From Catenulispora pinisilvae (lineage in GTDB: Bacteria; Actinomycetota; Actinomycetes; Streptomycetales; Catenulisporaceae), in the NCBI RefSeq assembly GCF_015356865.1, contig NZ_JAAFZA010000104.1, positions 1 to 34,790 on the forward strand: a stretch of 34,790 bases of DNA, read 5' to 3'. This document shows positions 23,408 to 31,986 of the stretch, piece after piece (the stretch's first letter is position 1; each line of letters starts with the position of its first letter). Made by a program: the position numbers and the translations under genes. The notes under the pieces were generated by a model. The model had not been told where the DNA came from. It made no database searches and worked only from the letters and a program-made list of their open reading frames with translations.

Positions 23408-23723
23408 CGGCGGGGAGACCTCCGAGCGGGTGTGGCGGATGCAGCGGACGGCGCAACGCGACGGCACAATCTATCGTGCGGCGAAGCATCTAAGCCGGGC
23501 CTATGTACCCGCCTATTACCCGCCCACGAACAGCCTGCGACCCGCTCGCGACCCGCCCGGTCGCGCCACCCCGCACTGCTCCGGCACCGACTCGGCGTCG
23601 CCTCAGCACCGCCTCTGTACAAACCCCGAGCCGAGCACAGGGCGCGGCCCCTGCGCCACGGCCGTATGCTGACGGCGATCCCCCTGGTGTGATCTTGTCG
23701 TGCAGAGTCGAGGAGAGACCCCA
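23408..23723. other. Intergenic stretch of about 316 bases
   Basis: This region lies between the divergent rhomboid and acyltransferase genes. On the minus strand TAGATT near 23470 could be a -10 box for the rhomboid gene; no matching -35 is clear. The rest is GC-rich with no convincing reading frame. A GAGGAGAG just before 23724 is the acyltransferase ribosome site. Confidence 0.45.
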
Positions 23724-24359
23724 GTGCCGCGTCGTTCCCGCTGGATGGACCGTCTCACCGCCGCCGCGATCCGCGGCGTGTGGGACTGGGCCCGGGTGCG
23801 CGGCCGCGTCACCGCCGTCAATCCGGGACGCTATCGGTTCGCGCATCTGGGGCCGGGCGCGGCGTTGTCGTTCCCGCTCGGCGCGCTCTACAACGAGCAG
23901 TACATGGCGATAGGCGAGGGCACGCTCGTCGGCGAGGGCGTGAGCCTGGCGGTGGGCTGGCCGGGCGAGGACTTCGGCGAGGAGATCGTGCTGCGCATCG
24001 GCCGCGGCTGCTCGATCGGCCGGGGCAGCCACATCGTGGCGCACCTGCGCGTGGACATCGGCGACGACGTCTTCTTCGGGCCCTACGTCTACATCACCGA
24101 CCAGAACCACGGCTACACCGCGCTGGACACCCCGATCGGCCGCCAGGACCCCGAGGACAAGCCGGTGACCATCGGCGACGGCTGCTGGCTGGGCGTCGGC
24201 TCGGTGATCCTGCCCGGCACGACGCTGGGCCGGAACGTGGCCGTGGCGGCCGGCGCGGTGGTGCGCGGCTCGTTCCCCGACCACTGCCTGATCGGCGGCG
24301 TGCCGGCCCGGATCCTGCGCCGGCATCAGGATGAAGACGGCTGGCGGAGCAACCTCTAG
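23724..24359 (+). CDS. Hexapeptide-repeat O-acyltransferase (WbbJ/LbH type)
   Basis: A 211-residue left-handed beta-helix enzyme of the maltose/galactoside acetyltransferase group, which moves an acetyl group from acetyl-CoA to a sugar or glycan. Hexapeptide turns include IGEGTLVGEGVSLAVG, IGRGCSIGRGSHIVAHLRV and IGDGCWLGVGSVILPGTTLG with NVAVAAGAVVRG. The catalytic His is in TDQNHGY. The end GGVPARILRR is the usual cap. GTG 23724 is preferred over GTG 23700 because GAGGAGAG precedes it at about 8 nt. The target is unknown. The last codons and the stop begin a 20-bp repeat. Confidence 0.88.
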   Translation: MPRRSRWMDRLTAAAIRGVWDWARVRGRVTAVNPGRYRFAHLGPGAALSFPLGALYNEQYMAIGEGTLVGEGVSLAVGWPGEDFGEEIVLRIGRGCSIGRGSHIVAHLRVDIGDDVFFGPYVYITDQNHGYTALDTPIGRQDPEDKPVTIGDGCWLGVGSVILPGTTLGRNVAVAAGAVVRGSFPDHCLIGGVPARILRRHQDEDGWRSNL

Positions 24360-24400
24360 AGCAGCGGAGCAACCTTTAGCGCAGCGGAGCAACCTGTAGC
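24341..24400 (+). repeat. Three 20-bp units overlapping the acyltransferase stop codon
   Basis: Units at 24341-24360, 24361-24380 and 24381-24400 share GCGGAGCAACCT-N-TAG. The first unit encodes the C-terminus (GGAGCAACCTC = ..SNL) and the TAG at 24357-24359. Each later unit repeats the TAG in a shifted frame. Confidence 0.85.
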
Positions 24401-24409
24401 GCAAAGGGC

Positions 24410-25474
24410 TTACGCCGAGCGGGCGACCCCCGTCGACTCCCGCACGATCAACCGCGGCGAGACGTCCACATGCCGGGCCGGCGCCGCCGGATCGCGCACC
24501 AGGTCCAGCAACGTCCGCACCGCCAGCTCCCCGACCGACTCCTTCGGCGGCGAGACCGCGGTCAGCGCGGGCCGCGTCAACGCCGAGAACTCGTCGTCAT
24601 ACGCCACGATCGAGATCTCCCGGGGGACCGCGAACCGGCTCGCGAACCCGTTCTGCAACAACGCCAACGCGTCCTCGTCCGAGTGGACCAACAGCGCCGT
24701 CGCGTCCGATTCCCGCAGCTTCTCCGCGAGCGCGTCTATCTGCTCCGCGCCCCACATCGGCCAGCCGGCCAGATCGGTGCCGATGATCCGCGGCATCTCC
24801 GGCAGGGCCAGTGCCGCCGCGGCCTGCTCGAAACCGCTCAGCACGCTCCGCGAAGTCGGCGTCTCACCGCGTGCGAACACCGCGATGCGGCGGTGCCCGA
24901 GTTCGTGCAGATGCCGAACTGCGAGCCCGGCACCGGTTTCGTGGTCCGTGCGGACCCACGACGTCGTCGCGGCCGCCGGGCCGTAGGACCGCCGCTCCAC
25001 CAGGACCGTCGGCACGCCGAGCGCCCCGGCCCACTCCACCTCGTCGGTCGGGGCCAACAGGACGGCCTGGGCCCCTGAGTCCACAAGGCCCATCGCCAGC
25101 GAGAGGTCCTGCCCGGACTGGTAGTCCGAGACGGCGACCAGCAGCCGCCCCTCGGGCTCGCGCAGCACGCGCCGCATCCCGTCCACGACCCGGTTGAAGT
25201 AGTAGGAGGACTTCGGGATCAGCGCGCCGATCACCGGCAGGTCGGTGTCCGCGTCCGGGTCCGGGTGCCGGGCCGGGGCCTCGGGCTCGGCGGACGCGGG
25301 CAGCACGGCGCCGCCGTGCACCTTCTCCAGTTGCCCGGCCTTGGCCAGCTGGTCCAGGTCGCGGCGGACCGTCACGTCCGACACCCCCAGGATGCCGACC
25401 AGCTCGGCCACCTGCACCGACCCGCGTTCGCGGGCCAGGCGAAGGATCAGGGCGTGCCGTCTAGCGGCGAGCAC
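24410..25474 (-). CDS. Transcriptional regulator with DeoR-type HTH and LacI-type sensor
   Basis: A 354-residue hybrid. Residues 1-58 are a DeoR HTH: ARRHALILRLARERGSVQVA, then LVGILGVSDVTVRRDLDQLA and KAGQLEKVHGGAVLP. After a Pro/Asp linker, residues 78-345 are a LacI-like sugar-binding sensor (IGALIPKSSYYFNRVVDGMR at the start, VHSDEDALALLQNGFA and ISIVAYDDEFSALTRPALTA later). It is the likely regulator of the divergent dehydrogenase/ABC-transporter genes, with a sugar or derivative as effector. The second GTG (25474) is chosen because GAGGAG lies 6 nt before it and would touch the first one (25480). Confidence 0.9.
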   Translation of the reverse strand: MLAARRHALILRLARERGSVQVAELVGILGVSDVTVRRDLDQLAKAGQLEKVHGGAVLPASAEPEAPARHPDPDADTDLPVIGALIPKSSYYFNRVVDGMRRVLREPEGRLLVAVSDYQSGQDLSLAMGLVDSGAQAVLLAPTDEVEWAGALGVPTVLVERRSYGPAAATTSWVRTDHETGAGLAVRHLHELGHRRIAVFARGETPTSRSVLSGFEQAAAALALPEMPRIIGTDLAGWPMWGAEQIDALAEKLRESDATALLVHSDEDALALLQNGFASRFAVPREISIVAYDDEFSALTRPALTAVSPPKESVGELAVRTLLDLVRDPAAPARHVDVSPRLIVRESTGVARSA

Positions 25475-25572
25475 GGACACCTCCTCGCGGGGGTCTGTCG
25501 GGGCGTGAGCAGAAGCTATCAGTCAGAACCGTTCACAGCATGGGGGGCCGAGGGGGATCACGGCAAGACATG

Positions 25573-25643
25573 GTTACGTTTTTGTTTGTTTCCCATCGGT
25601 TTCCATCGAACCTATTGACTTCCGGTTAACTGGTTCCGACACT
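25573..25643 (+). promoter_or_regulatory. Candidate operators and promoter of the uptake locus
   Basis: The region between divergent genes is unusually AT-rich. A GTTT-repeat tract (25573-25591) is followed by a 10-bp direct repeat, TTCCCATCGG/TTTCCATCGA (25590-25609, one helical turn apart). Then comes TTGACT (25615-25620) as a -35, with the near-palindrome CCGGTTAACTGG (25622-25633) in the spacer and a weak GACACT at the -10 position. The repeats and palindrome are plausible regulator sites. Confidence 0.4.
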
Positions 25644-25741
25644 GGTCACCGTTGTTCGTTCGACGCATCACTGCGTGCCCCATCTGCCCCATCCGCTTCA
25701 TCCATCCCATTCGCCCCATCACCGAAAGGCGCCGCCGTTTC

Positions 25742-26758
25742 ATGGACCGTCCGATCGCCGTCCTGGCCATGCGCCCCGCCCTGCGTCCGCTGCTGTTCGA
25801 CGCGGCGGCCGAGGCGCGGCTGGCCGGGCTCGCCGACGTCGATCCGGCCCTGGTGGTGACCGACTTCGCGGCGCCGGAGGCGGCCGGGGCGCTGGCCCGG
25901 GCCGAAGTGCTGATCACCGGGTGGGACTGTCCGGTGCTGGATGAGGCCGCGTTGGCGCGGATGCCCGGGCTGCGCGCCGTCCTGCACTCCGGCGGCAGCG
26001 TCAAGCACCACCTCACGGACGCCGCGTGGGACCGCGGACTGCTGGTCTCCTCAGCGGTCGCCGACAACGCGGTCCCGGTGGCCGAGTACACCCTCGCGAT
26101 GGTCATCAGCGCGGGCAAGCGGCTGCCGGAGATGGAGCGCGCGTTCCGCGCGGGAAGGGATGGCCGGGACTGGGAGCACTGGTCGCGGGACTTCGGTCCG
26201 GTCGGCAATCATCGGCGGGTGATCGGGGTCGTCGGGCTCTCCCGCGTCGGCCGCCGGGTCGTGGAGATGTTGCGGGTCCTGGACGCGACCGTCCTCGTCC
26301 ACGACCCCTACGTGCCCGATGAGGCCGTCCGCGAGCTCGGCGCCGTACCCGCCGGGCTCGACGAGCTGATCGCCGCCGCCGACGTGGTCAGCCTGCACGC
26401 GCCGAGCAACGCCGAGACCCGGCACCAGATGGACCGGCGCCGGCTGGCCCTGATGAAGGACGGCGCGACCCTGATCAACACCGCGCGCGGGGCCCTGGTG
26501 GACACCGCGGCGCTGGCCGACGAACTGCGCTCGGGCCGGCTGTTCGCGGTGGCCGACGTCACCGACCCCGACCCGCTGCCCGCCGACTCCGAGCTGTTCG
26601 ACCTGCCGAACCTGATCCTGACCCCGCACGTGGCCGGCTCGATCGGCGGCGAGCTGCGGCGGCTGGGCGATTTCGTGCTGGCCGAACTGCTGCGCCTGAG
26701 CACCGGGCGGGATCTGCTCGGCCTGGTGCGGCCCGAGACCCTGCCCTCCATTGCGTGA
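25742..26758 (+). CDS. D-2-hydroxyacid dehydrogenase-like protein
   Basis: A 338-residue NAD-dependent oxidoreductase of the family that interconverts 2-hydroxyacids and 2-ketoacids (for example hydroxypyruvate reductase, phosphoglycerate dehydrogenase). The Rossmann motif is VIGVVGLSRVGRRVVEML (160-177), with Ser167 in place of the second glycine. Catalytic Arg249 is in INTARGALVD and His296 in TPHVAGS. The glutamate that normally activates the histidine (DV..xEP) is Asp277 here (ADVTDPDPLP), a conservative but notable change. It sits at the head of the sugar-uptake genes, divergent from their likely regulator. The substrate may be a product of the imported sugar. Confidence 0.87.
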   Translation: MDRPIAVLAMRPALRPLLFDAAAEARLAGLADVDPALVVTDFAAPEAAGALARAEVLITGWDCPVLDEAALARMPGLRAVLHSGGSVKHHLTDAAWDRGLLVSSAVADNAVPVAEYTLAMVISAGKRLPEMERAFRAGRDGRDWEHWSRDFGPVGNHRRVIGVVGLSRVGRRVVEMLRVLDATVLVHDPYVPDEAVRELGAVPAGLDELIAAADVVSLHAPSNAETRHQMDRRRLALMKDGATLINTARGALVDTAALADELRSGRLFAVADVTDPDPLPADSELFDLPNLILTPHVAGSIGGELRRLGDFVLAELLRLSTGRDLLGLVRPETLPSIA

Positions 26759-26947
26759 CAGGGATCTGACAGACCACGACCACGCTCCTGCGAGAATGAC
26801 GCAAGCTGCCGATCAATGAGCGGTTCCGACCGGATCCGACGGCGCGGGCGCACCGCCGACGTTCGACAGACGCCGGACGGACGCCGAGACATCCAGACGA
26901 ATATCGCACCGCCACGAGCCACCCATCACCAGAGAGCGAGTCCCGAT

Positions 26948-28261
26948 ATGCGAACCAGTAAGAACGTCTACCGCGCCGGCGTCATAGCCGCCGCGGTGGC
27001 CGTCTCGGCCGCCAGCCTGTCCGCCTGTGGCAGCTCCAGCAAGCCCGGTTCGTCCGCCGCCGCCAAGGATTCCAACAGCACCTCGTTCACCTACTGGTCG
27101 ATGTGGCAGCAGAACGAGCCGCAGGCCCAGGTGATCAAGAAGGCGGCCGCCGACTTCACCGCGTCCACCGGTATCAAGGTGAACATCCAGTGGCAGGGCC
27201 GGGACGTGATCACCAAGCTCACTCCGACGCTGCGCACCGGTTCCTCGGCGGACCTGGTGGACCAGTCGGTGAACGCGCTGGGCGCGCTGGTCGCCAAGAA
27301 CGAGACCACCGATCTGAGCAGCCTTTACAGCACCACGATCCCCGGCGAGTCGCAGACCGTCGGCCAGGTCATCCCGGACAGCTACAAGCCGTTCCTGAAC
27401 GACCAGAACGGAAAGCCGTTCATCGCCCCCTATGAGGTCTCCTCCGAGGGCCTGTGGTTCGACGCCTCCAAGTTCCCCGACCTGGCCGCCAACCCGCCGA
27501 AGTCCTGGGACGACCTGCTGGCGTTGTTCGACAAGGCGCGGGGCATGGGCATGACCCCGCTCGCGGTCCCCGGCGACGACAAGTACTGGGTGCTGCTGGT
27601 CCTTCAGCGCGAACTGGGCACCGACGGCCTGAAGAAGCTGGCCAGCGACAAGACCGGTGCCGCGTGGGACGACCCGAAGGTCCTCAAGGCCGCGCAGCTG
27701 GTGCAGGCGCTGCGGGACAAGGGCGACATCCTCAAGGGCTACGAGTCCAGCAAGAGCATCGACGAAGAGGGCGACTGGGCCAAGGGCCAGGCGGCGTTCT
27801 ACCTGTCCGGCACCTGGGTGCCCTCGGAGGCCGCGCCGAACGCCACCGCGGGCTTCAAGTTCGACAGCATCCAGCTGCCGGCGCTGGACTCGGGCAACAC
27901 CGACACCGGCATCAACTTCTTCGGCTTCGCGGTCCCCAAGTCTGCCAAGCACGCCGACGCCGCCGAGAAGTTCGTCGCCTTCTTCATGAAGAAGGAGGAG
28001 CTGTCCGGCATCTCGACCCAGGCGCTGAACCTGACGCCGCGCACCGACATCACGCCGCCGGCCCAGCTGGCCTCGATGAGCAAGGCGCTGACCGGCACCG
28101 TCTACGCCGACCAGGCGCACCTGTCCGTGGACTACGCGGACTGGACCAACAAGATGCTGAACCCTGAGATGATCCGCCTGATCACCGGCCAGGACGACGC
28201 GGCGAAGTTCGTCTCCAACGGCAAGCAGGGCACGATCGACTACTGGAAGTCCGCCTCGTGA
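26948..28261 (+). CDS. Sugar ABC transporter substrate-binding lipoprotein
   Basis: A 437-residue extracellular solute-binding protein, family 1. The signal peptide ends in the lipobox LSAC (Cys27), so it is anchored outside the membrane. Mature-chain landmarks are FTYWSMWQQNEPQAQVIKKA, then ADLVDQSVNALGALV and FIAPYEVSSEGLWFDASKFP, the hinge and first-lobe pattern of carbohydrate-binding proteins. ATG 26948 was chosen over upstream in-frame starts because the signal peptide begins there and GAGAGCGAG precedes it. Its stop overlaps the next gene's GTG (GTGA). The sugar cannot be told from the sequence. Confidence 0.93.
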   Translation: MRTSKNVYRAGVIAAAVAVSAASLSACGSSSKPGSSAAAKDSNSTSFTYWSMWQQNEPQAQVIKKAAADFTASTGIKVNIQWQGRDVITKLTPTLRTGSSADLVDQSVNALGALVAKNETTDLSSLYSTTIPGESQTVGQVIPDSYKPFLNDQNGKPFIAPYEVSSEGLWFDASKFPDLAANPPKSWDDLLALFDKARGMGMTPLAVPGDDKYWVLLVLQRELGTDGLKKLASDKTGAAWDDPKVLKAAQLVQALRDKGDILKGYESSKSIDEEGDWAKGQAAFYLSGTWVPSEAAPNATAGFKFDSIQLPALDSGNTDTGINFFGFAVPKSAKHADAAEKFVAFFMKKEELSGISTQALNLTPRTDITPPAQLASMSKALTGTVYADQAHLSVDYADWTNKMLNPEMIRLITGQDDAAKFVSNGKQGTIDYWKSAS

Positions 28262-29190
28262 CGAGCGCCACGCTCGGTGTCCGGCGGGGCCGGGCCAAGG
28301 GGTCGCCCCTGGCCCGGCGCCGCCGGCGCGTCTTCGGGCCGTTCCTGGCCCCGGCGCTGATCCTGTACACGATCATGTTCATGGTGCCGACCGCGTACTC
28401 GTTCTACGCGAGCTTCACCAGCTGGGACGGGTTCTCCAACCCACGCTGGAAGGGCACGCTCAACTACGACCACCTGCGGCACGACCCGGCGTTCAAGGAC
28501 GCGTTCTTCAACACGCTGAAGCTGTTGTTCGGCTGCGGCATCTTCCTGTTCATCCTGAGCTTCGCGTTCATGCTGATGCTGCGGGAGATGAAGGGCCGCC
28601 GGTTCATCCAGGGCTTCATCTTCCTGCCGCACATCGTCTCCGGCGTGGCGCTGGCCGCGTTCTGGGACTTCCTGCTGAACCACGACGGCATGCTGAACAA
28701 GGGCCTGCACTCCTTCGGGCTGGGCCCGGTGGACTGGCTGAAGCCGCAGTGGCAGTTCAACGCGATCCTGATCGCCATCGTCTGGATCAACACCGGGTAC
28801 TACGTGACGATCCTGATGGCCGGCGTGGACCGGATCCCGCCGTACTACTACGAAGAGGCCAAGCTCGCCGGGACCAACTCCTGGCAGCGCTTCCGGCACA
28901 TCACGCTGCCGATGTCCTGGGACGTGATCGGGACCGCGGCGGTGCTGTGGACCATCGGCACGGTGAAGATCTTCGAGTTCATCCTCGCCTTCTCCGGATC
29001 GCAGGGGAACCTGCCGACCACCAACCAGTGGACGTCGGCGATGTACGTCTACGGCGAGACCATCGGCGGCACCTCCCCGATCTACGACTTCGGCCGGGCC
29101 TGTGCCGGCGCGGTCGTCACGTTGGTGGCGGTCGTGCTGGTCGTCGTGGTGCTGCGCCGGGTCACCAGCCGCGACCGGCTAGAGCTTTGA
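28258..29190 (+). CDS. Sugar ABC transporter permease (MalF-type)
   Basis: A 310-residue inner-membrane permease with six predicted helices (for example FGPFLAPALILYTIMFMVPT and ILIAIVWINTGYYVTILMAG). The EAA loop that contacts the ATPase is EEAKLAGTNSWQRFRHITLP. GTG 28258 overlaps the binding-protein stop by 4 nt. No ATP-binding subunit is encoded here, so a shared MsiK-type ATPase elsewhere in the genome is expected. Confidence 0.93.
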   Translation: MTSATLGVRRGRAKGSPLARRRRRVFGPFLAPALILYTIMFMVPTAYSFYASFTSWDGFSNPRWKGTLNYDHLRHDPAFKDAFFNTLKLLFGCGIFLFILSFAFMLMLREMKGRRFIQGFIFLPHIVSGVALAAFWDFLLNHDGMLNKGLHSFGLGPVDWLKPQWQFNAILIAIVWINTGYYVTILMAGVDRIPPYYYEEAKLAGTNSWQRFRHITLPMSWDVIGTAAVLWTIGTVKIFEFILAFSGSQGNLPTTNQWTSAMYVYGETIGGTSPIYDFGRACAGAVVTLVAVVLVVVVLRRVTSRDRLEL

Positions 29191-29205
29191 GGAAGGCGGG
29201 ACGAC

Positions 29206-30117
29206 ATGAGCACCGCAACGACCGGGTCCCGCGCTGAGAGCGCGGCGCAGGACCCCGACACCCCGGCGGCGGCCCCCGCCGGCCGCCGCCGGGTCCCCTG
29301 GGCCAGGCTCCCCGGAGCCGCGCTGATCTGGCTGTTCGTCGCCTTCTGCGCGTTCACGTTCCTGTTCATCCTGCTCAGCTCGCTGAAGTCGAGCTACAAC
29401 GTGCTGAACCACCCGTTCCGGCTGCCGACCGAGCTGAAGTTCTCCAACTGGAGCAAGGCCTGGCACGACGGCGGCTTCGGGCCGGCGTTCGTGAACTCGG
29501 TGCTGGTGGTCGTGTTCGCCGCGGCCGGGACCGTGCTGCTGGCCTCGCCGGCGGCCTACGTCCTGGGCCGGAACCAGAACCGGCTCTCCGGCGGCGTGAG
29601 CATGTACTTCGTGCTGGGCCTGGGCATCCCGATGCAGATCATCGTGCTGCCGCTGTACTCGATCATGGCCAAGATGCACCTGATCGACAACCTGGCCGGC
29701 CTGATCGTGCTCTACATCGTGGTGAACCTGCCGTTCACGGTCTACCTGCTGATGTCGTTCTTCGCCTCGCTCCCGGGCGAGTTGGAGGAGGCCGCGGCGC
29801 TGGACGGCGTGGGCCCGGGGATGACGTTCTGGCGGATCATGCTGCCGCTGGCCAAGGGCGGCCTGATGACGGCGCTGACGCTGGTCGCCATCGCCTGCTG
29901 GAACGAGACGTTCCTGGCCCTGATGTTCCTGCAGACCAACGACAACTTCACTCTGCCGCTGGCCTTGGTCAACTTCCTGACCCAGCAGCAGTTCACCGGC
30001 GAGGACTTCGGCGTGATGTTCGCCGGGGTGTCCATCGCGGTGCTGCCCATGCTCGCGCTGTACGCGTGGCTCGGGCGCCGGATCACCGAGGGCCTGACCC
30101 TCGGAGCGGGGAAGTAG
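29206..30117 (+). CDS. Sugar ABC transporter permease (MalG-type)
   Basis: A 303-residue partner permease with six helices and the EAA motif EEAAALDGVGPGMTFWRIML then PLAKGGLMT. The ATG at 29206 follows GAGGAAGG, 15 bp after the first permease, so both are in one operon with the binding protein. The C-terminus (LGRRITEGLTLGAGK) is typical of MalG-type members. A strong hairpin follows 51 bp downstream. Confidence 0.93.
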   Translation: MSTATTGSRAESAAQDPDTPAAAPAGRRRVPWARLPGAALIWLFVAFCAFTFLFILLSSLKSSYNVLNHPFRLPTELKFSNWSKAWHDGGFGPAFVNSVLVVVFAAAGTVLLASPAAYVLGRNQNRLSGGVSMYFVLGLGIPMQIIVLPLYSIMAKMHLIDNLAGLIVLYIVVNLPFTVYLLMSFFASLPGELEEAAALDGVGPGMTFWRIMLPLAKGGLMTALTLVAIACWNETFLALMFLQTNDNFTLPLALVNFLTQQQFTGEDFGVMFAGVSIAVLPMLALYAWLGRRITEGLTLGAGK

Positions 30118-30168
30118 CACCACCGCGGCGGGCTGACGTCGCAGGCCCTTGTGTGACACAGTGTCGGT

Positions 30169-30196
30169 GGCCTGGGAACACGACTGTTCTCAGGCC
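30169..30196 (+). terminator. Terminator hairpin of the sugar uptake operon
   Basis: A 12-bp stem, GGCCTGGGAACA with TGTTCTCAGGCC (one G-T pair), and a 4-nt loop CGAC. Its position after the permease gene and before the kinase gene also argues that the kinase starts downstream of 30196. Confidence 0.75.
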
Positions 30197-30232
30197 ATCG
30201 ATACGGATCAGCGCGCGGGGGTGGCTGCTGTG

Positions 30233-31963
30233 GTGGAAGAGCTGGGCGAGAACGATCCGACCGAGATCGGGCCGTACGGACTGCTGGGGATCCTTGGATC
30301 CGGCGGCATGGGGCGGGTCTATCTGGCGCAGGACGCTGACGGCGAGCATGTCGCGGTCAAGGTGATCCACGCCGATCTGGCGCGCGAGCCGGAGTTCCGG
30401 CGCCGCTTCCAGCGGGAGATCGAAGCCCTGCGCGCGGTCCCGGGCCCCGGGATCGCCGCGATCCTGGACGCCGACGCCGAGGCGCAGCGGCCATGGCTGG
30501 CCACCGAATACGTCGACGGGCCGTCGCTGCACCACGTGGTCACCAAGGGCTCCGGGCCGCTGGACGCGGCGGCGGTGTGCACACTCGGTGCGGCCCTGGC
30601 CCGGACGCTGGCCGACATCCACGCCGCGAAGCTCGTCCACCGCGACATCAAGCCGACCAACCTGCTGCTGCCCGACGGCGGCCCGAAGCTGATCGACTTC
30701 GGCATCGCGCGGGACCTGGCGGCCAGCACGATCACCCGGACCGGACTCGCGGTGGGCACTCCGCAGTTCATGGCGCCGGAGCAGCTGGAGTCCGGGCGCG
30801 CGACCGGTACTGCGGCCGATGTGTTCGCGCTCGCTGGGCTGCTGGTCTTCGCGGCCTGCGGCGTGGGGCCCTTCGGGGAGGGGACGCCGGCGCAGCTGCT
30901 CTACGCGATCGTTCACTCAGAGCCCGAACTCGGCGCTGCGCCGGCGGAGCTGCGGCCGTTGCTGCTGCGGTGTCTACAGAAGGATCCGGCTAAGCGTCCG
31001 ACCGCAGAGCGAGTCGCCGAGGAGTTGTCGAGACCGCCGGTTGCCGAGGATCCGGATGCGACGGTGCCGATCGGGGGCGGCGTGGACGGCTCGGTCGGCT
31101 CGGTCGGTCTGGACGGCCCGGACGGCGCGGAGGGTCTGGACGGCTCGGGTGACGCGGGCCGTGCCCGACGGGGCCGGCGTGCGGCGCTGGTCGGCGCGGC
31201 GGCGCTCGCGGTGGTGGTCGCCACCGCCGTGGTGCTGACGGACGGGAACGCAGCCGGTTCGAACAATGCCGGTCACTCGGCGAAGAGCGGGGTGTTCCCG
31301 CCCGGGAATCCGAGTTCTGACTCGCAGGCCACTTCCGGCGCCGGCACGTCACCGACGACCGGCGGCTCCGGGTCGGTCCCCGGCGCACCGCCCGGCACGA
31401 CGACACCGCCCTCCGGCTCTCCGGCCGCCGGTGCGGTGTCAGGGTCCGGATCCGGGTCCGGGTCCGGGCCCGCACCTGGCAGCCCGGTGGGGAGCAGCGG
31501 CGCCAGTGGCGCCGGGAGCGGCGGAACGACCGGCGGCCCGGGTTCGAGCATGTCCAGCCCGGCCGCGGGCACTCATGGAAGCAGCGCGCCGACGAAGGCT
31601 CCGACCTCCCAGGTCCCGCCGCCTTCCCACACTCCGCCACCGTCTTCCCACGCCCCGACGACGACACCGCCGCCTGGCGGCGGCGCACCGGGAGCCGTGA
31701 CGGGCGTTGCGGCAGGCCCCGCCTCGCCATTCATCACGATGACCATCAACTGGTCCGCTGCTCCGGGCGCGACCAGCTACGTGGTCAAGTACACCGAGTC
31801 CCTGCGTCCGGGTATGTCACCGGTCACCGCGACGGGCACCAGCACCACGATCAACACCATCCCCCAGGAGACCGTCTGCATCCAGGTGCAGGCTGTGAAT
31901 TCCGACGGCACGTCCGCCTGGTCTCCGGCCAGCCCGTACTGCGTCGTCAACTGGACGAACTGA
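30233..31963 (+). CDS. Membrane Ser/Thr protein kinase with extracellular fibronectin III domain
   Basis: A 576-residue receptor-like kinase. The kinase domain (10-265) is complete: GSGGMGRVY (ATP loop), Lys43 in VAVKV, HRDIKPTN (Asp138, Asn143), DFG 155-157 and GTPQFMAPEQ. A Gly/Asp linker leads to a single transmembrane helix (about 317-335), then a long Ser/Gly/Pro/Thr-rich outer stalk. The end is a beta-sandwich that looks like fibronectin III (PGAVTGVAAGPASPFITMTI, then NWSAAPGATSYVVKY and VCIQVQAVNSDGTSAWSPAS). No PASTA repeats are seen. The start is uncertain (GTG 30221, 30230 or 30233); 30233 has a G-rich ribosome site. Likely role: phosphorylation signalling triggered by an external ligand. 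Confidence 0.88.
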   Translation: MEELGENDPTEIGPYGLLGILGSGGMGRVYLAQDADGEHVAVKVIHADLAREPEFRRRFQREIEALRAVPGPGIAAILDADAEAQRPWLATEYVDGPSLHHVVTKGSGPLDAAAVCTLGAALARTLADIHAAKLVHRDIKPTNLLLPDGGPKLIDFGIARDLAASTITRTGLAVGTPQFMAPEQLESGRATGTAADVFALAGLLVFAACGVGPFGEGTPAQLLYAIVHSEPELGAAPAELRPLLLRCLQKDPAKRPTAERVAEELSRPPVAEDPDATVPIGGGVDGSVGSVGLDGPDGAEGLDGSGDAGRARRGRRAALVGAAALAVVVATAVVLTDGNAAGSNNAGHSAKSGVFPPGNPSSDSQATSGAGTSPTTGGSGSVPGAPPGTTTPPSGSPAAGAVSGSGSGSGSGPAPGSPVGSSGASGAGSGGTTGGPGSSMSSPAAGTHGSSAPTKAPTSQVPPPSHTPPPSSHAPTTTPPPGGGAPGAVTGVAAGPASPFITMTINWSAAPGATSYVVKYTESLRPGMSPVTATGTSTTINTIPQETVCIQVQAVNSDGTSAWSPASPYCVVNWTN

Positions 31964-31986
31964 GCTGGGTGGCCTGTGCGTGCCGC

